In this document: piece after piece, positions 34,136 through 43,837 of the stretch
Numbering within the stretch: the first letter of the stretch is position 1
Layout of the letters: every line of letters begins with the position of its first letter
NCBI GenBank assembly: GCA_024225635.1
Contig: JAAEMK010000042.1
Span: 19,778 to 83,777 of the forward strand
Direction of reading: 5' to 3'
Source: Desulfobacteraceae bacterium
GTDB lineage: Bacteria > Desulfobacterota > Desulfobacteria > Desulfobacterales > Desulfobacteraceae
DNA length: 64,000 nt
Made by a program: the position numbers and the translations under genes
Notes under the pieces: generated by a model
The model's input: the letters and a program-made list of their open reading frames with translations, nothing else
The model's database searches: none
Told to the model about the DNA's origin: nothing

Positions 34136-35626
34136 ATGGATCGTTATGACACAAGGTTATTCTGCCACGACCTTCCCACCGGGCCCGACACTTCCATGGG
34201 CACGGTGCTGGTCACAGGGGCCACCGGTTACATCGGGGGAAGGCTGGTCACGGAGCTGATAGCCAGGGGCTATCGGGTCCGCATCATGGTGAGGGTGCAT
34301 TCCGACGACCACCGGGAGCGGTGGCCGGATGCGGAGGTCGTGGTCGGGGACGCCCTGAGCGTTCCCTGCCTCAATGATGCCCTCAAGGGGGTTCACACGG
34401 CCTTTTACCTGATCCACTCCCTGCTTCTTGGGCCGGAGGATCTGGAGGCGGTTGAGATCATGGCCGCCGTCAACTTCAGGGAGGCCGCTGAAAATCAGGG
34501 AGTGGAGCGGATTATCTACCTTGGCGGGCTGGGAGACTCCCGGGACGCCCTTTCCCGGCACCTGAGGAGCCGGAACCAGGTGGCGGTGGAACTGCAAAAG
34601 GGCAGGGTGCCGGTGACCGTCCTGCGGGCCGCCATCATCGTGGGGTCGGGTTCTGCCTCCTATGAGATCATCAAGTCCCTTGTCCAGGATGCTCCTCTGG
34701 TGCTCATGCCCTCCTGGACCCGTACAAAGTGCCAGCCCCTTGGCATCCGGGACGTGATCAAATATCTGGTGGGGGTGCTGGAGACCCCGGAAACCGCGGG
34801 CCGTTCCTTTGATATCGGAGGGCCGGACATTTTGACTTACGGCGAGATGATGCGGATCATGGCCGAAATCCTGAAAAGAAAACAGCGGTTTGTCCCGTCT
34901 CCCATATGGAACGTGGGTTTCAACGCCTACCTTGTGAGTTTGATGACCCCGGTGCCGGCCACCATCACCTCCTGTCTCCTGGAGGGGATCGTCAACGAGG
35001 TGGTGTGCCATGACCATCTTATCCGGCAGCTGATCCGTTTCGACCTGGTCCCCTACCGGGAGGCCCTGAAACGGGCCCTTGCCAGGGAGGATCTCCAAAC
35101 CGTCACCACCCGGTGGTCCGATGCCTATCCCAGGGATTACTCCCTGGCCCCAAAGCTGGAACATTTGCCCCGGCCGCCCCTCTATATCTGTTCCTACTCC
35201 ATTCAAAGCGCCAAGCTGGCCCGGGATATTTTCCGTTCCGTGTGCCGGGTCGGCGGGGACAGGGGGTGGTTCAACAGCAACCTGCTGTGGAAGCTTAGGG
35301 GAATGGGGGACCGGATCTTGTTCGGGGTGGGCACCTCCAGGGGGCGTAAGAGTTCCGGGGTGCTTCGGGTCAACGATGTGATTGATTTCTGGCGGGTGGA
35401 GCGCATCAAGTATGACGAGCACCTGCTGCTGCGGGCCGAGATGCAGGTGCCGGGCTTTGCGTGGCTCGAGTTCACGGTCAAGCCCAAGGGGATCGGGAAT
35501 ATTCTGACCGTGACCGCCTATTTCCATCCAAGGGGGGTATGGGGCAAGCTTTACTGGTACGTTTTTCTGCCCTTTCACCATTTTATCTTCACCGATCTCA
35601 TCGAGCAGATCGAGGCGGTCAGCTGA
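34136..35626 (+). CDS. NAD(P)-binding SDR-like protein with DUF2867 domain
   Basis: A 496-residue protein with an N-terminal atypical short-chain dehydrogenase/NmrA-like Rossmann domain (GATGYIG at 28-34, then YLGGLGD) and a C-terminal DUF2867 domain (about 350-495; DRILFGVGTSRGRK, VIDFWRVERI). This two-domain form is widespread and usually called an NAD(P)H-binding or DUF2867 protein; its reaction is unknown. The start at 34136 is 4 bases after the preceding stop. An internal ATG at 34196 would begin just before the Rossmann fold. It ends just before a family B repeat. Confidence 0.85.
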   Translation: MDRYDTRLFCHDLPTGPDTSMGTVLVTGATGYIGGRLVTELIARGYRVRIMVRVHSDDHRERWPDAEVVVGDALSVPCLNDALKGVHTAFYLIHSLLLGPEDLEAVEIMAAVNFREAAENQGVERIIYLGGLGDSRDALSRHLRSRNQVAVELQKGRVPVTVLRAAIIVGSGSASYEIIKSLVQDAPLVLMPSWTRTKCQPLGIRDVIKYLVGVLETPETAGRSFDIGGPDILTYGEMMRIMAEILKRKQRFVPSPIWNVGFNAYLVSLMTPVPATITSCLLEGIVNEVVCHDHLIRQLIRFDLVPYREALKRALAREDLQTVTTRWSDAYPRDYSLAPKLEHLPRPPLYICSYSIQSAKLARDIFRSVCRVGGDRGWFNSNLLWKLRGMGDRILFGVGTSRGRKSSGVLRVNDVIDFWRVERIKYDEHLLLRAEMQVPGFAWLEFTVKPKGIGNILTVTAYFHPRGVWGKLYWYVFLPFHHFIFTDLIEQIEAVS

Positions 35627-35644
35627 TTCTTCTGAACACCATTC

Positions 35645-35722
35645 TATATTATAGCTCCCCGCATTTGAATTGAGCCCATTTCCTATATTATAGATAAAGC
35701 AGGTATCAATTCGAGCGCAAAC
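35645..35722. repeat. Dispersed palindromic repeat, family B, variant copy 3
   Basis: Begins TATATTATAG, carries CCGCATTTGAATTGAG on the left and TATCAATTCGAGCGCAAACG on the right, with a second TATATTATAG in the middle. It matches the variant at 8613-8689 best. It lies behind the SDR gene and ahead of the GntR promoter. Confidence 0.65.
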
Positions 35723-35789
35723 GTCCATGGCAGGGATTCCTGATTGCCAAGGGGAGGGGACCGTAGGGAATAAAAAAAATAAAAATGGG

Positions 35790-35819
35790 TTGACCTGTCG
35801 TGGTGTGTAATATATTACA
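35790..35819 (+). promoter_or_regulatory. Promoter with 14-bp palindromic operator ahead of the gntR gene
   Basis: TTGACC at 35790-35795 is followed by a TATATT-type -10 region at 35811-35816. A perfect 14-base palindrome, TGTAATATATTACA, covers 35806-35819 and would overlap the -10, the usual place for a FadR/GntR-type autorepressor. The spacing of 15 is short, so the -10 choice is uncertain; the palindrome is exact. Confidence 0.55.
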
Positions 35820-35854
35820 TGCATAGTGTAAGATTAACAATGTGAGGAACGACA

Positions 35855-36517
35855 ATGACAAAGCTTACCAAAATTAATAAACCCGCCCCCCTCTCCACCA
35901 TTGCCTACGATGCTCTTCGTGAATCCATCCTTTCGTTCCATTTAAAACAGGATGTCATCTACAACGAGATGGCTGTTGCCCAGGAACTGGGACTTTCAAG
36001 AACACCGGTGAGGGAAGCCCTGCTGAAACTCGCCTCCCATGGCTTGGTCACCTTCCTGCCCCGCAAGGGTTTTATTATTTCGTCCTATACCCTCCAGGAT
36101 GTGAAAGAAATATTTGAATTGCGCCAGATGGTGGAAACCGCCGTTGCCAAGAAAATAGCCGCTACGGTCACCCAGGAGAACCTGGAACATCTCAGGGAGT
36201 ATCTCGCCACCCAATACAAGGCCGCAGGGGACAATGACTATCACCGGTTCATGTACAGTGACCGTGAATTTCACAACTATTTCTTTCAGCTGGCAGACAA
36301 CAAGCGTCTGCTTGCCATTGCCAATAATTTTCAGGATCTCTGCCATCTCATGGGGGCCAGTGCCCTGAAGTCCGGAGACCGCTATGAATGCGTGATCCGG
36401 GAGCATGAGACCATCGTCAAGGCGTTGGAGAGCGGGGATGCGTCACAAATCGAAAGGGCCGTTTCCGAGCATCTGGCCCTGGTTCAAAAAGTCGTAGAGG
36501 AGAATTTGAAGATATAA
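35855..36517 (+). CDS. GntR-family (FadR-type, FCD domain) transcription regulator
   Basis: A 220-residue regulator with an N-terminal winged helix-turn-helix (about 10-75; VAQELGLSRTPVREALLKLASHGL) and an all-helical FCD effector domain with the metal-binding histidine pattern (DREFHNYFF, REHETIVKAL, SEHLALVQ). FCD regulators usually bind small carboxylates. It is the first gene of the cluster ending in the methyltransferases, and its own promoter holds a 14-bp palindrome suited to a dimer. It most likely controls the quaternary-amine operon; the effector is not known. Confidence 0.92.
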   Translation: MTKLTKINKPAPLSTIAYDALRESILSFHLKQDVIYNEMAVAQELGLSRTPVREALLKLASHGLVTFLPRKGFIISSYTLQDVKEIFELRQMVETAVAKKIAATVTQENLEHLREYLATQYKAAGDNDYHRFMYSDREFHNYFFQLADNKRLLAIANNFQDLCHLMGASALKSGDRYECVIREHETIVKALESGDASQIERAVSEHLALVQKVVEENLKI

Positions 36518-36585
36518 CAGTATTGCCCATCATGTTTTTTGGGCAGAGCAACGCAATGCACTATAAATAGAAGGAGATTTTTGAA

Positions 36586-38022
36586 GTGAAGCCACAAGTT
36601 CAGTTCCTGTCAGCGGAAGAGATCAAGAGCATTCATGAAAGTTCTTTGAATATTTTAAGTCAAACCGGTATGCGTTTTCCAGCAAAGGAGGCGTTGGAAA
36701 TATTTGAAAACGCAGGTGCCCGCATTGTTGATAAAGATGTTGTAAAGATAGATGCCACATTGGTGGCTGAAGCTTTAAAGACTGTTCCCAAGCGAAAAGA
36801 TGTTGTCCTGTACGGGCGTGATCCAAAACATGACAAAAATTTTGTGGACCATCTTCCTTCCCTTGCCTGCATGACCATGGCAACCAGTGTCATGGATCCC
36901 TTTACCCTTGAGAAACGAGCGGCCACCAATGACGATCTGGCAAAGCTTGTCCGCCTGGCGGACCAGATGGAGTGCGTGGCTGTCAATGGTGGTCTTGTAA
37001 CCCCCCAGGAGGTGCCCGGCGCCACCAATGACTGGTACACCTGGGCCACCTGCATGAAGAACACCACCAAGCATATCACCGGCGGGGTCTATGGATACCG
37101 TGGGGTGCTGGATGCCATTGAAATGGGGGCCCTTGCCTGCGGAAGCAAGGAGAAGTTCCTGGAACGGCCGTTTATCTCCGGGTGGGTGCTGACCATTCCT
37201 CCCCTTGATATGGACACGGCTTCCCTGGAAGCGATGATTGAGATGAACCGGAACAAGATTCCCATCATGCTCAGCTCCGGTCCCATTCTTGGCACCACCT
37301 CTCCTGTGACCATCGCCGGCACCGTTGCCCAGGCCCATGCGGAAATCCTTGCCTGCATCACCCTTTCCCAGCTGGTTAAGCCCGGCGCACCTGTTGTTTA
37401 TACAAGCTTTGCCAGGGGCATGAACATGAAGACCTCCAACATCTCCATGGCCGGTCCCGAATTTGCCGTGTTAAAGGTCTGCATGGGCCAGATGGGACTC
37501 TCCCTTGATATGCCCATTCGAATGCCCTCCATGCTCAGGGATTCCAAGGTGCTGGATGCCCAGGCAGGATTTGAAACCGGCATGGTGGGAACCCTTTCCT
37601 CCTTTGTTTCCGACATCATGGATTCCATGCAGCTGGATACCGATATGGTGGTGGACTATGCCGACCTTGTTTTCTGCAACGAATCCATGGCCTCCATTCG
37701 CCACGCCCTCAGGGACCTTGATGTCAATGAAAGCACCCTTGCCATTGATGTTATCGATGAGATCGGCCCTGCCGGTAATTTCCTCGGACATAAACATACA
37801 TTCAAGAATTTCAGAAAAGAGCTGCTCCATTCGGATGTGTTTGACCACAACAACTGGGAAAGATGGGAGCAGAACGGCTCCAAGGATATCCATGACATCG
37901 CCCTGGAAAAGGTGCGAAAGCTCATGGAAAAGGAGCATGAACCCCTTCTTGATAAAGAGGTTGAGGCGGGAATAGACGAAATCGTCTCCGAAGCCACCCG
38001 GGATATGGCCGAAAAAAATTAA
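36586..38022 (+). CDS. MttB-family corrinoid methyltransferase, non-pyrrolysine (MtgB-like)
   Basis: A 478-residue member of the trimethylamine methyltransferase superfamily (COG5598). It has no in-frame TAG and ends in TAA, so it belongs to the large non-pyrrolysine branch, whose characterised members demethylate glycine betaine, proline betaine, carnitine or gamma-butyrobetaine and pass the methyl group to a corrinoid protein. The start is GTG with AAGGAG 9 bases upstream. It lies with a BCCT carrier, a corrinoid protein (43186) and a methyl-H4folate methyltransferase (43838), which supply the import and the methyl-transfer chain. The exact substrate cannot be read from sequence. Confidence 0.93.
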   Translation: MKPQVQFLSAEEIKSIHESSLNILSQTGMRFPAKEALEIFENAGARIVDKDVVKIDATLVAEALKTVPKRKDVVLYGRDPKHDKNFVDHLPSLACMTMATSVMDPFTLEKRAATNDDLAKLVRLADQMECVAVNGGLVTPQEVPGATNDWYTWATCMKNTTKHITGGVYGYRGVLDAIEMGALACGSKEKFLERPFISGWVLTIPPLDMDTASLEAMIEMNRNKIPIMLSSGPILGTTSPVTIAGTVAQAHAEILACITLSQLVKPGAPVVYTSFARGMNMKTSNISMAGPEFAVLKVCMGQMGLSLDMPIRMPSMLRDSKVLDAQAGFETGMVGTLSSFVSDIMDSMQLDTDMVVDYADLVFCNESMASIRHALRDLDVNESTLAIDVIDEIGPAGNFLGHKHTFKNFRKELLHSDVFDHNNWERWEQNGSKDIHDIALEKVRKLMEKEHEPLLDKEVEAGIDEIVSEATRDMAEKN

Positions 38023-38046
38023 TCAGCATCGCAAAAAGGAGCTCCC

Positions 38047-39699
38047 ATGTCTGATAAAAACATTGGTGAGTCAATCAACCAGAGTTCCACTGATTGGCCT
38101 GTATTTGCCATAAGCGGCGGTTTTATTGTCCTGTTTGTTGTTGTTGCTCTCTTAAACGTCGACCTTGTAACCAGATGGGTCAATGTGGCCCAGCATTTTT
38201 CCACAACTTATTTTGGTGCGTTGTGGCAGGTTTTGCTCTTTGCCACCTTTGTCATTGCGCTCTATCTTGGCTTTTCAAATTATGGCAATGTGCGGGTCGG
38301 TGGTCTGGACAGGCCTGAAATCAGTACATTCCGCTGGATCTCCATGGTCATGTGCGCTCTTCTGGCCGGGGGCGGGGTGTTCTGGTCCTCGGCTGAGCCC
38401 ATGTACCATTTTTTAACCCCGCCCCCCACCTTTCCCGGGGTCACAGGGTCAACGGCAGGGGCAGTGGCACCGGCCCTTGCCCAGTGTTACCTGCACTGGG
38501 GATTTCTTGCCTGGGCAATCCTAGGCACCCTGGGCACCATCGTACTGATGTACTCCTGTTACCATAAAAAAATGCCCATGAAACCCCGGGCCCTTCTTTA
38601 TCCCCTGATCGGGGAGGCCGGCGTTAACGGCCCCATCGGTACAATCGTGGATGCGGCCTCCATCATTGCCGTGGCCGCCGGAACAATCGGCCCCATCGGT
38701 TTTCTCGGGCTCCAGCTGAGCTATTCCCTGGAATTCCTGCTGGGCATTCCGGATATCTATTCAAGCCAGCTTGGAGTGATCGTGGTGATCACCCTGGTCT
38801 ATACCCTTGCCGCTGCGACACCCATATATAAGGGAATCAACCTGCTGAGCAAGATAAACGTCCTCATCGCCATTTCGCTCATGGCCGTTATCATGGTTGT
38901 CGGCCCCGGCGGTTTCATCGTGGACAGCTTTCTTTCCGCCTTTGGGCTCTATCTCCAGGATTTCGTGCGGGTCAGCCTCGATCGAAGCAATACCCAGTGG
39001 CTTGGCTGGTGGACGGTCTTTTACTGGGGCTGGTTCCTTGGATATGGTCCCATGATGGCCATCTTTGTGACCCGGATCTCCAGGGGGCGAACCATCCGTG
39101 AGATCGTGCTGTCCGTTGCCGTGATCGCACCCGTTGTGACCAACATCTGGTTCACCGTGCTGGGCGGGGCCGGGATTCACTATGAGCTCATCAACCCGGG
39201 TTCCGTGTCAAAGGCGTTGAATGAGTCGGGGCTTCCCGCTGCATTGATCGCAATTGTCGGCCAGCTTCCCCTGTCCGCCCTGCTTATTCCCGTGGCGTTG
39301 GTGCTTGTGGTACTGTTCCTGGTCACCACCGGCGCAGGCATGACCTATTCCATAGCCATCTCCGTCACCGGGGACGAAGATCCGCCCATCTGGGTGCGTC
39401 TCTTCTGGGGGGCCCTCATGGGCGCCATGGCCGCTGTTCTTATCAAGATAGGAGACGGAGGCATCAAGGCCCTGCAGACCTTTATCATTGTATCCGCAGT
39501 GCCCGTGGGGGTGTTTTACATTCCCCAGTTGTGGACCGGCATAAAGTGCGCAAAGCTTCTTGCCAAGGCCCAGGAAAAAGAGGCGGAGGAAGAAGCCAGG
39601 CTTGCTTCCGGGGTAGGTGAATTCCCGGAGAACGGGGAATCAGCGGACACCCCTTGCACTGAATTTGACCTTACCGACCAAGCCCGGGTCAATACTTGA
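38047..39699 (+). CDS. BCCT-family quaternary-amine transporter
   Basis: A 550-residue inner-membrane carrier with about 12 helices, of the betaine/carnitine/choline family. The signature FYWGWFLGYGP and FVTRISRGRTIRE is present. In glycine-betaine carriers this helix reads YWAWWxSW; here the second W is F and the SW is GY, so the aromatic substrate box is altered and the substrate may not be glycine betaine itself. It sits 24 bases after the methyltransferase gene and would supply its substrate. A hairpin lies just beyond its stop. Confidence 0.92.
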   Translation: MSDKNIGESINQSSTDWPVFAISGGFIVLFVVVALLNVDLVTRWVNVAQHFSTTYFGALWQVLLFATFVIALYLGFSNYGNVRVGGLDRPEISTFRWISMVMCALLAGGGVFWSSAEPMYHFLTPPPTFPGVTGSTAGAVAPALAQCYLHWGFLAWAILGTLGTIVLMYSCYHKKMPMKPRALLYPLIGEAGVNGPIGTIVDAASIIAVAAGTIGPIGFLGLQLSYSLEFLLGIPDIYSSQLGVIVVITLVYTLAAATPIYKGINLLSKINVLIAISLMAVIMVVGPGGFIVDSFLSAFGLYLQDFVRVSLDRSNTQWLGWWTVFYWGWFLGYGPMMAIFVTRISRGRTIREIVLSVAVIAPVVTNIWFTVLGGAGIHYELINPGSVSKALNESGLPAALIAIVGQLPLSALLIPVALVLVVLFLVTTGAGMTYSIAISVTGDEDPPIWVRLFWGALMGAMAAVLIKIGDGGIKALQTFIIVSAVPVGVFYIPQLWTGIKCAKLLAKAQEKEAEEEARLASGVGEFPENGESADTPCTEFDLTDQARVNT

Positions 39700-39713
39700 T
39701 CATTACCATCAAT

Positions 39714-39750
39714 GGATTGGGCACATGGGCCTTTAGCATGTGTCCAATCC
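39714..39750 (+). terminator. Hairpin between the BCCT and BenE-like genes
   Basis: GGATTGGGCACATG and CATGTGTCCAATCC form a 13-14 bp stem around a 9-base loop. The U-tract after it is poor, so it may attenuate rather than stop the operon. It also argues that the next gene starts at 39791, not at the GTG at 39740 inside the stem. Confidence 0.6.
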
Positions 39751-39790
39751 GTTTAAATCAAAATATAAAAAAGCAAGGTTAAGATTCATC

Positions 39791-41032
39791 ATGTCAGTTT
39801 TAAGGAACAATACAGGTTTAATCGAAGCGGCGCCGGGAATCCGTAAGGGCCTTGCCGAATTGCCGGGCCACCTCAACGCCGAGACCATCAGTGCCGGTCT
39901 TATTGCCGCCATCTTCGGCTGCACAGGTCCCCCGTTGATCATCATGAACGCAGCCATGGCGGCAGGGTACACATCGGTGCAGACCATTTCATGGCTCTGT
40001 TCGGTTTGCGTCTTTGGCGGGCTGTTGAGTCTTCTTCTGGCCCTTCGGTACCAGCAGCCCATCACCGGTGCATGGTCCATCCCCATTGCGGTGATGCTCG
40101 GCAACACCCTCACCTTTTTCAATATCAACCAGGCCGTGGGCGCTTATTTTCTTGCCGGGCTCCTGGTGCTGGCACTGGGATTCTCCGGCCTTGTGGGAAA
40201 GGTGATGCGGCTGTTGCCCATCCCCATTGTCATGGGCATGATTGCCGGGGCCATGATTAAATTTGGAACGGGCATGATTCTTTCCGTTCACTCCCTTCCG
40301 GTGGTGTGCGGTTCAGCCTTGGCCGGATATCTTGTCTGCACAAGATTTGCCAACCGGATTCCACCGGTGCTGGGGGCCCTGGTGATCGGGGTCGCCACGG
40401 CCTTTTTCACGGACGCCATTGATTTTGCCGGTTCCCAATACACCTTTGTGCTTCCGTCTTTGTTTGCCCCCGAATTTTCCCTGGACGCCTTTTTATCCAT
40501 CAGCATTCCCGTGGCCATACTTGTCATTGGTGCTGAAAATGCCCAGGCCACGGGGGTGCTCCTCACCGAAGGATATAAAGCGCCCATCAATTTCATGACC
40601 ATTGTCAGCGGGGTTGGAGGTGTGATGACCTCTTTTTTCGGCGGCCATAATGCCAATATCGCAGGTCCCATGACAGCCATATGTGCGTCCGACGCCGCCG
40701 GTAAGTCGACCAAGGGCCGCTATGCCGCAACCGTTGTCAATGGCGTCCTCTTTGCCGGATTCGGCCTCATCGCCTCGGTGGCGGTCACCTTTATCGAGAG
40801 CGTTCCCAGGCCCCTGATCGGTGTGGTTGCGGGACTTGCCATGATCGGTGTGCTGACCCAGGCGTTTGAACAGGCGTTTGCCAAGGGGAAATTTAAAACC
40901 GGCGCTTTTTTTGCCCTGGTCATTGCCATGTCCGGCATCAGCATCGCAAAGATCAGTGCGCCGTTCTGGGCCTTGATCGCAGGCGTGGTGGTCTCCCTTA
41001 TCATTGAACCCCAGGATTTTAAGAAGGCATAG
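39791..41032 (+). CDS. BenE-like transporter (benzoate/H+ symporter family)
   Basis: A 413-residue membrane protein with about 12 hydrophobic helices, matching the BenE family ([20 protein letters not shown] near the start; [18 protein letters not shown] in the half-helix region). Named members import aromatic acids, but nothing else in this cluster concerns aromatics, so here it may carry a product or substrate of amine demethylation. The frame opens at 39740, but that GTG lies in a hairpin, so the ATG at 39791 is preferred although its ribosome site is weak. It is followed by the chemoreceptor gene after 35 bases. Confidence 0.85.
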   Translation: MSVLRNNTGLIEAAPGIRKGLAELPGHLNAETISAGLIAAIFGCTGPPLIIMNAAMAAGYTSVQTISWLCSVCVFGGLLSLLLALRYQQPITGAWSIPIAVMLGNTLTFFNINQAVGAYFLAGLLVLALGFSGLVGKVMRLLPIPIVMGMIAGAMIKFGTGMILSVHSLPVVCGSALAGYLVCTRFANRIPPVLGALVIGVATAFFTDAIDFAGSQYTFVLPSLFAPEFSLDAFLSISIPVAILVIGAENAQATGVLLTEGYKAPINFMTIVSGVGGVMTSFFGGHNANIAGPMTAICASDAAGKSTKGRYAATVVNGVLFAGFGLIASVAVTFIESVPRPLIGVVAGLAMIGVLTQAFEQAFAKGKFKTGAFFALVIAMSGISIAKISAPFWALIAGVVVSLIIEPQDFKKA

Positions 41033-41067
41033 AAAATTGCGGGGAACCACCCGTTTGGAGAATGAGC

Positions 41068-43128
41068 ATGTTTCGTAATAAAAGTCTGAAGTTTAAAATG
41101 GTGTTGCTCATCTGCGGTACCGCCCTGGTTGCATTTGCCTCCACCATTACCTATATCACGGTCAAGGCCTCCGGGAGTTCAAAAACGCAGTCCCTGAACC
41201 TGGCCGTTGAGACGGCCTACCGTTATGGGAATCTGGTGAAATCGGAAATCGAGGGGCCTGTTTTTGCGGCAAAAACCCTTTCCCAGACCATTGCCGCCCT
41301 GATGGGGGGGAGCGACGGTCTTTCCCGGGACCAGGCCAACCGGGTTTTAAAAAAGATGTTGATGGATAACCCGGATATCCCCGGAATCTTTCTGGCCTTT
41401 GAACCCAACGCCTTTGACGGCAAAGACGCTGATTTTAAAAATACCCCGGGCCATGACGGCTCAGGCCGGTTCGTGCCCTATTGGAGTCGCGGCGGGGGGC
41501 TCAATGTTCGTCCCCTTGTCTCCTATGACGATACGGGAAAGGTAGGGTCTTTTTACCATATTCCCCTGTCAACGGGAAAACCGTTTCTCACCGAGCCGAC
41601 AACCTATAGCAGCGGGGTGACGGTGGCGGATATCTGTGTCCCCATCAAGGTCCGGGGGCGGTCAGTCGGTATTGTCGGCATCGATTTTACCATGGAAAGA
41701 TTTGCGGATCTTATGAAGCAGATAAAACCATTCGGCACGGGGTATGGGTTTCTGCTGGCCAACAGCGGGGTCACGGTTGCCCATCGTTCCAAAAAAATCA
41801 TCGGCAAATACCTGGAGGATTTCAACAAACCCCAGGCCATGATCAATGCGGTCAGGGAAGGACGGCTTTATACCGAGTTCGGCATGTCCCTCCTCCTTGG
41901 GGGGGATGCGTTTACCGTGTACGCTCCCATCAAGATCAATGGTGTGCCGGGGCCCTGGAGCCTTGGTATCGGGGTTCCCATGGAAAAGGTGCTTGAGGAT
42001 GCCCATGATATTCGGAATGTCAGCCTGGGGATCGGCATACTGTCCCTCCTTCTGCTGTTCGGTGTGGTCTACTATCTTGCCGCAACCATCATCATCCAAC
42101 CCCTTAAGGGAATTATTGCAGGGCTCAGGGACATTGCCGACGGTGAAGGGGATCTCACCATGAGGCTTCCCGTTTCGGGCCGGGATGAGCTGGGAGAGCT
42201 TTCCACATGGTTTAATACTTTTATGGATAAGCTCCACGCCCTTATTTCGGATATCGTATCAAGTTCAAGGGGGGTGGGGGAGTCCTCGGTGGCGCTTCTC
42301 CAGGTTTCCAAGGAGATGGCGTCCGGTGCGAACCAGACCTCGGAACGGTCCAACCGGGTGGCTGTGGCGGCTGAAGAGATGAGTTCCACCACCGTTTCCG
42401 TTGCCGGTGCAATGGAGCAGGCATCAACTAACATCAATGTGGTGGCAAGCGCCACGGAGGAGATGACCGCCACGATCAATGAGGTGGCCATCAATTCTGA
42501 AAACGCCAGGGGCATCTCCGAAAAGGCCGTTGACCAGGCCGGAAAAGCATCTGATCAGATTAATATCCTGGGAGCCGCGGCGGATGAGATCGGCAAGGTG
42601 ACCGAAACCATCACCGATATATCCGAGCAGACAAACCTTCTGGCCCTCAACGCGACCATCGAGGCGGCACGGGCCGGGGAAGCGGGAAAGGGGTTTGCCG
42701 TTGTGGCGGGGGAGATCAAGGAGCTTGCACGGCAGACCGCTGACGCCACCCAGGAGATCAGGACGAAAATTGAAAGAATCCAGAGTGTGACAAAGGGTTC
42801 CGTTGATCAGATCAAAGAGATTACAACGGTCATAAATGATATCAGCGAGATTTCATGCACCATCGCCTCCTCGGTCGAGGAGCAGTCCGCCGCAACCAAG
42901 GAAATTGCGGAGAATATCTCCCAGGCGTCCCGGGGGGTGGATGAGGTGAACGGAACCATCGCTCAAACAGCAACGGTTTCCGGAGAGATATCTTCGGAAA
43001 TTGCAGAGGTGGATGCCTCTGCCCGGATGATGTCAAACAGCAGTGATAAGGTCAATGGGAATGCAAAAGAGTTAACCGCCCTTGCAGAGCAGCTTTCAAC
43101 CCTTGTAGGTCAATTTAAAACTGAGTAA
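41068..43128 (+). CDS. Methyl-accepting chemotaxis protein 4, inside the amine operon
   Basis: A dCache chemoreceptor of 686 residues when started at the ATG at 41068, which has GGAG seven bases upstream; an ATG two codons earlier is possible. Helix 1, the dCache domain ([17 protein letters not shown], then [13 protein letters not shown]), helix 2, HAMP and the signalling tip [19 protein letters not shown] are complete. It is related to the three tandem receptors but clearly more diverged. It lies in the operon between the BenE-like carrier and the corrinoid protein, so the likely role is taxis toward the amine degraded here. Confidence 0.95.
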   Translation: MFRNKSLKFKMVLLICGTALVAFASTITYITVKASGSSKTQSLNLAVETAYRYGNLVKSEIEGPVFAAKTLSQTIAALMGGSDGLSRDQANRVLKKMLMDNPDIPGIFLAFEPNAFDGKDADFKNTPGHDGSGRFVPYWSRGGGLNVRPLVSYDDTGKVGSFYHIPLSTGKPFLTEPTTYSSGVTVADICVPIKVRGRSVGIVGIDFTMERFADLMKQIKPFGTGYGFLLANSGVTVAHRSKKIIGKYLEDFNKPQAMINAVREGRLYTEFGMSLLLGGDAFTVYAPIKINGVPGPWSLGIGVPMEKVLEDAHDIRNVSLGIGILSLLLLFGVVYYLAATIIIQPLKGIIAGLRDIADGEGDLTMRLPVSGRDELGELSTWFNTFMDKLHALISDIVSSSRGVGESSVALLQVSKEMASGANQTSERSNRVAVAAEEMSSTTVSVAGAMEQASTNINVVASATEEMTATINEVAINSENARGISEKAVDQAGKASDQINILGAAADEIGKVTETITDISEQTNLLALNATIEAARAGEAGKGFAVVAGEIKELARQTADATQEIRTKIERIQSVTKGSVDQIKEITTVINDISEISCTIASSVEEQSAATKEIAENISQASRGVDEVNGTIAQTATVSGEISSEIAEVDASARMMSNSSDKVNGNAKELTALAEQLSTLVGQFKTE

Positions 43129-43185
43129 GGGCCGTTGGAAATAACTGATAAAAAAAGCAGGTAGTTCATTTAAAAGGAGATAGAT

Positions 43186-43818
43186 ATGACGGATTTCAAT
43201 GCAATGACAGAGGCGTTGGTAGCGTGTGACGAAGACAGGCTCTTTGAGATGGTCAATGCGGCCGTGGCGGATAATGTGCCGGCGGGGGATGTGCTCAATC
43301 AGGGGTTGATTGCAGGAATGGACATCGTTGGTGAAAAAATGGAGAATGGCGACATGTTCATTCCCGAGGTCCTCATGGCCGCCCAGGCAATGGGCCAGTG
43401 CGTGGAAATTTTGAAACCGCTCCTTGGCGAGGAAGATGCCGATAGCGGCGCAAATGTCCTCATTGGTACCGTTAAGGGTGACCTCCACGATATTGGAAAG
43501 AACCTTGTGGCCATGATGCTGGAAAGTGCGGGAATGAACGTCCACAATATCGGGGTGGACATCGATCCCGACGAGTTCATCGCCCAGATCAAGGCCAAGA
43601 ATGCCCAGATCGTTTGCCTGTCCGCGCTGTTGACCACGACAATGCCCATGATGAAGCAGACCGTTGAGGCCATTGTTGAAAGCGGGCTGAGGGATCAGGT
43701 GAAAATCCTGGTTGGGGGAGCTCCGGTTAACCAGGCCTTTGCCGATGAGATCGGTGCCGATGGGTTTGCCCCGGATGCCGGGTCTGCAGCTAAAATGGCC
43801 AAGGCGCTTTTAAATTAG
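43186..43818 (+). CDS. Corrinoid protein (MtgC/MttC type)
   Basis: A 210-residue methyl carrier. The N-terminal helical domain (residues 1-88) is the methyltransferase-associated cap; the C-terminal B12 domain has DLHDIG with H101 as the lower axial ligand, then LSALLTTTM and GGAPV, the standard DxHxxG-SxL-GG pattern. It would accept a methyl group from the MttB-family enzyme at 36586 and pass it to the methyltransferase next door. AAAAGGAGA precedes the ATG. No reductive activator (RamA-like) gene is in the cluster; it must be elsewhere. Confidence 0.95.
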   Translation: MTDFNAMTEALVACDEDRLFEMVNAAVADNVPAGDVLNQGLIAGMDIVGEKMENGDMFIPEVLMAAQAMGQCVEILKPLLGEEDADSGANVLIGTVKGDLHDIGKNLVAMMLESAGMNVHNIGVDIDPDEFIAQIKAKNAQIVCLSALLTTTMPMMKQTVEAIVESGLRDQVKILVGGAPVNQAFADEIGADGFAPDAGSAAKMAKALLN

Positions 43819-43837
43819 ATAAGGGGGATTGAACGCG

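Noticed and set aside
36586-38022. Pyrrolysine-containing trimethylamine methyltransferase
   Set aside because: No in-frame TAG is present and the gene ends in TAA, so it belongs to the non-pyrrolysine branch.
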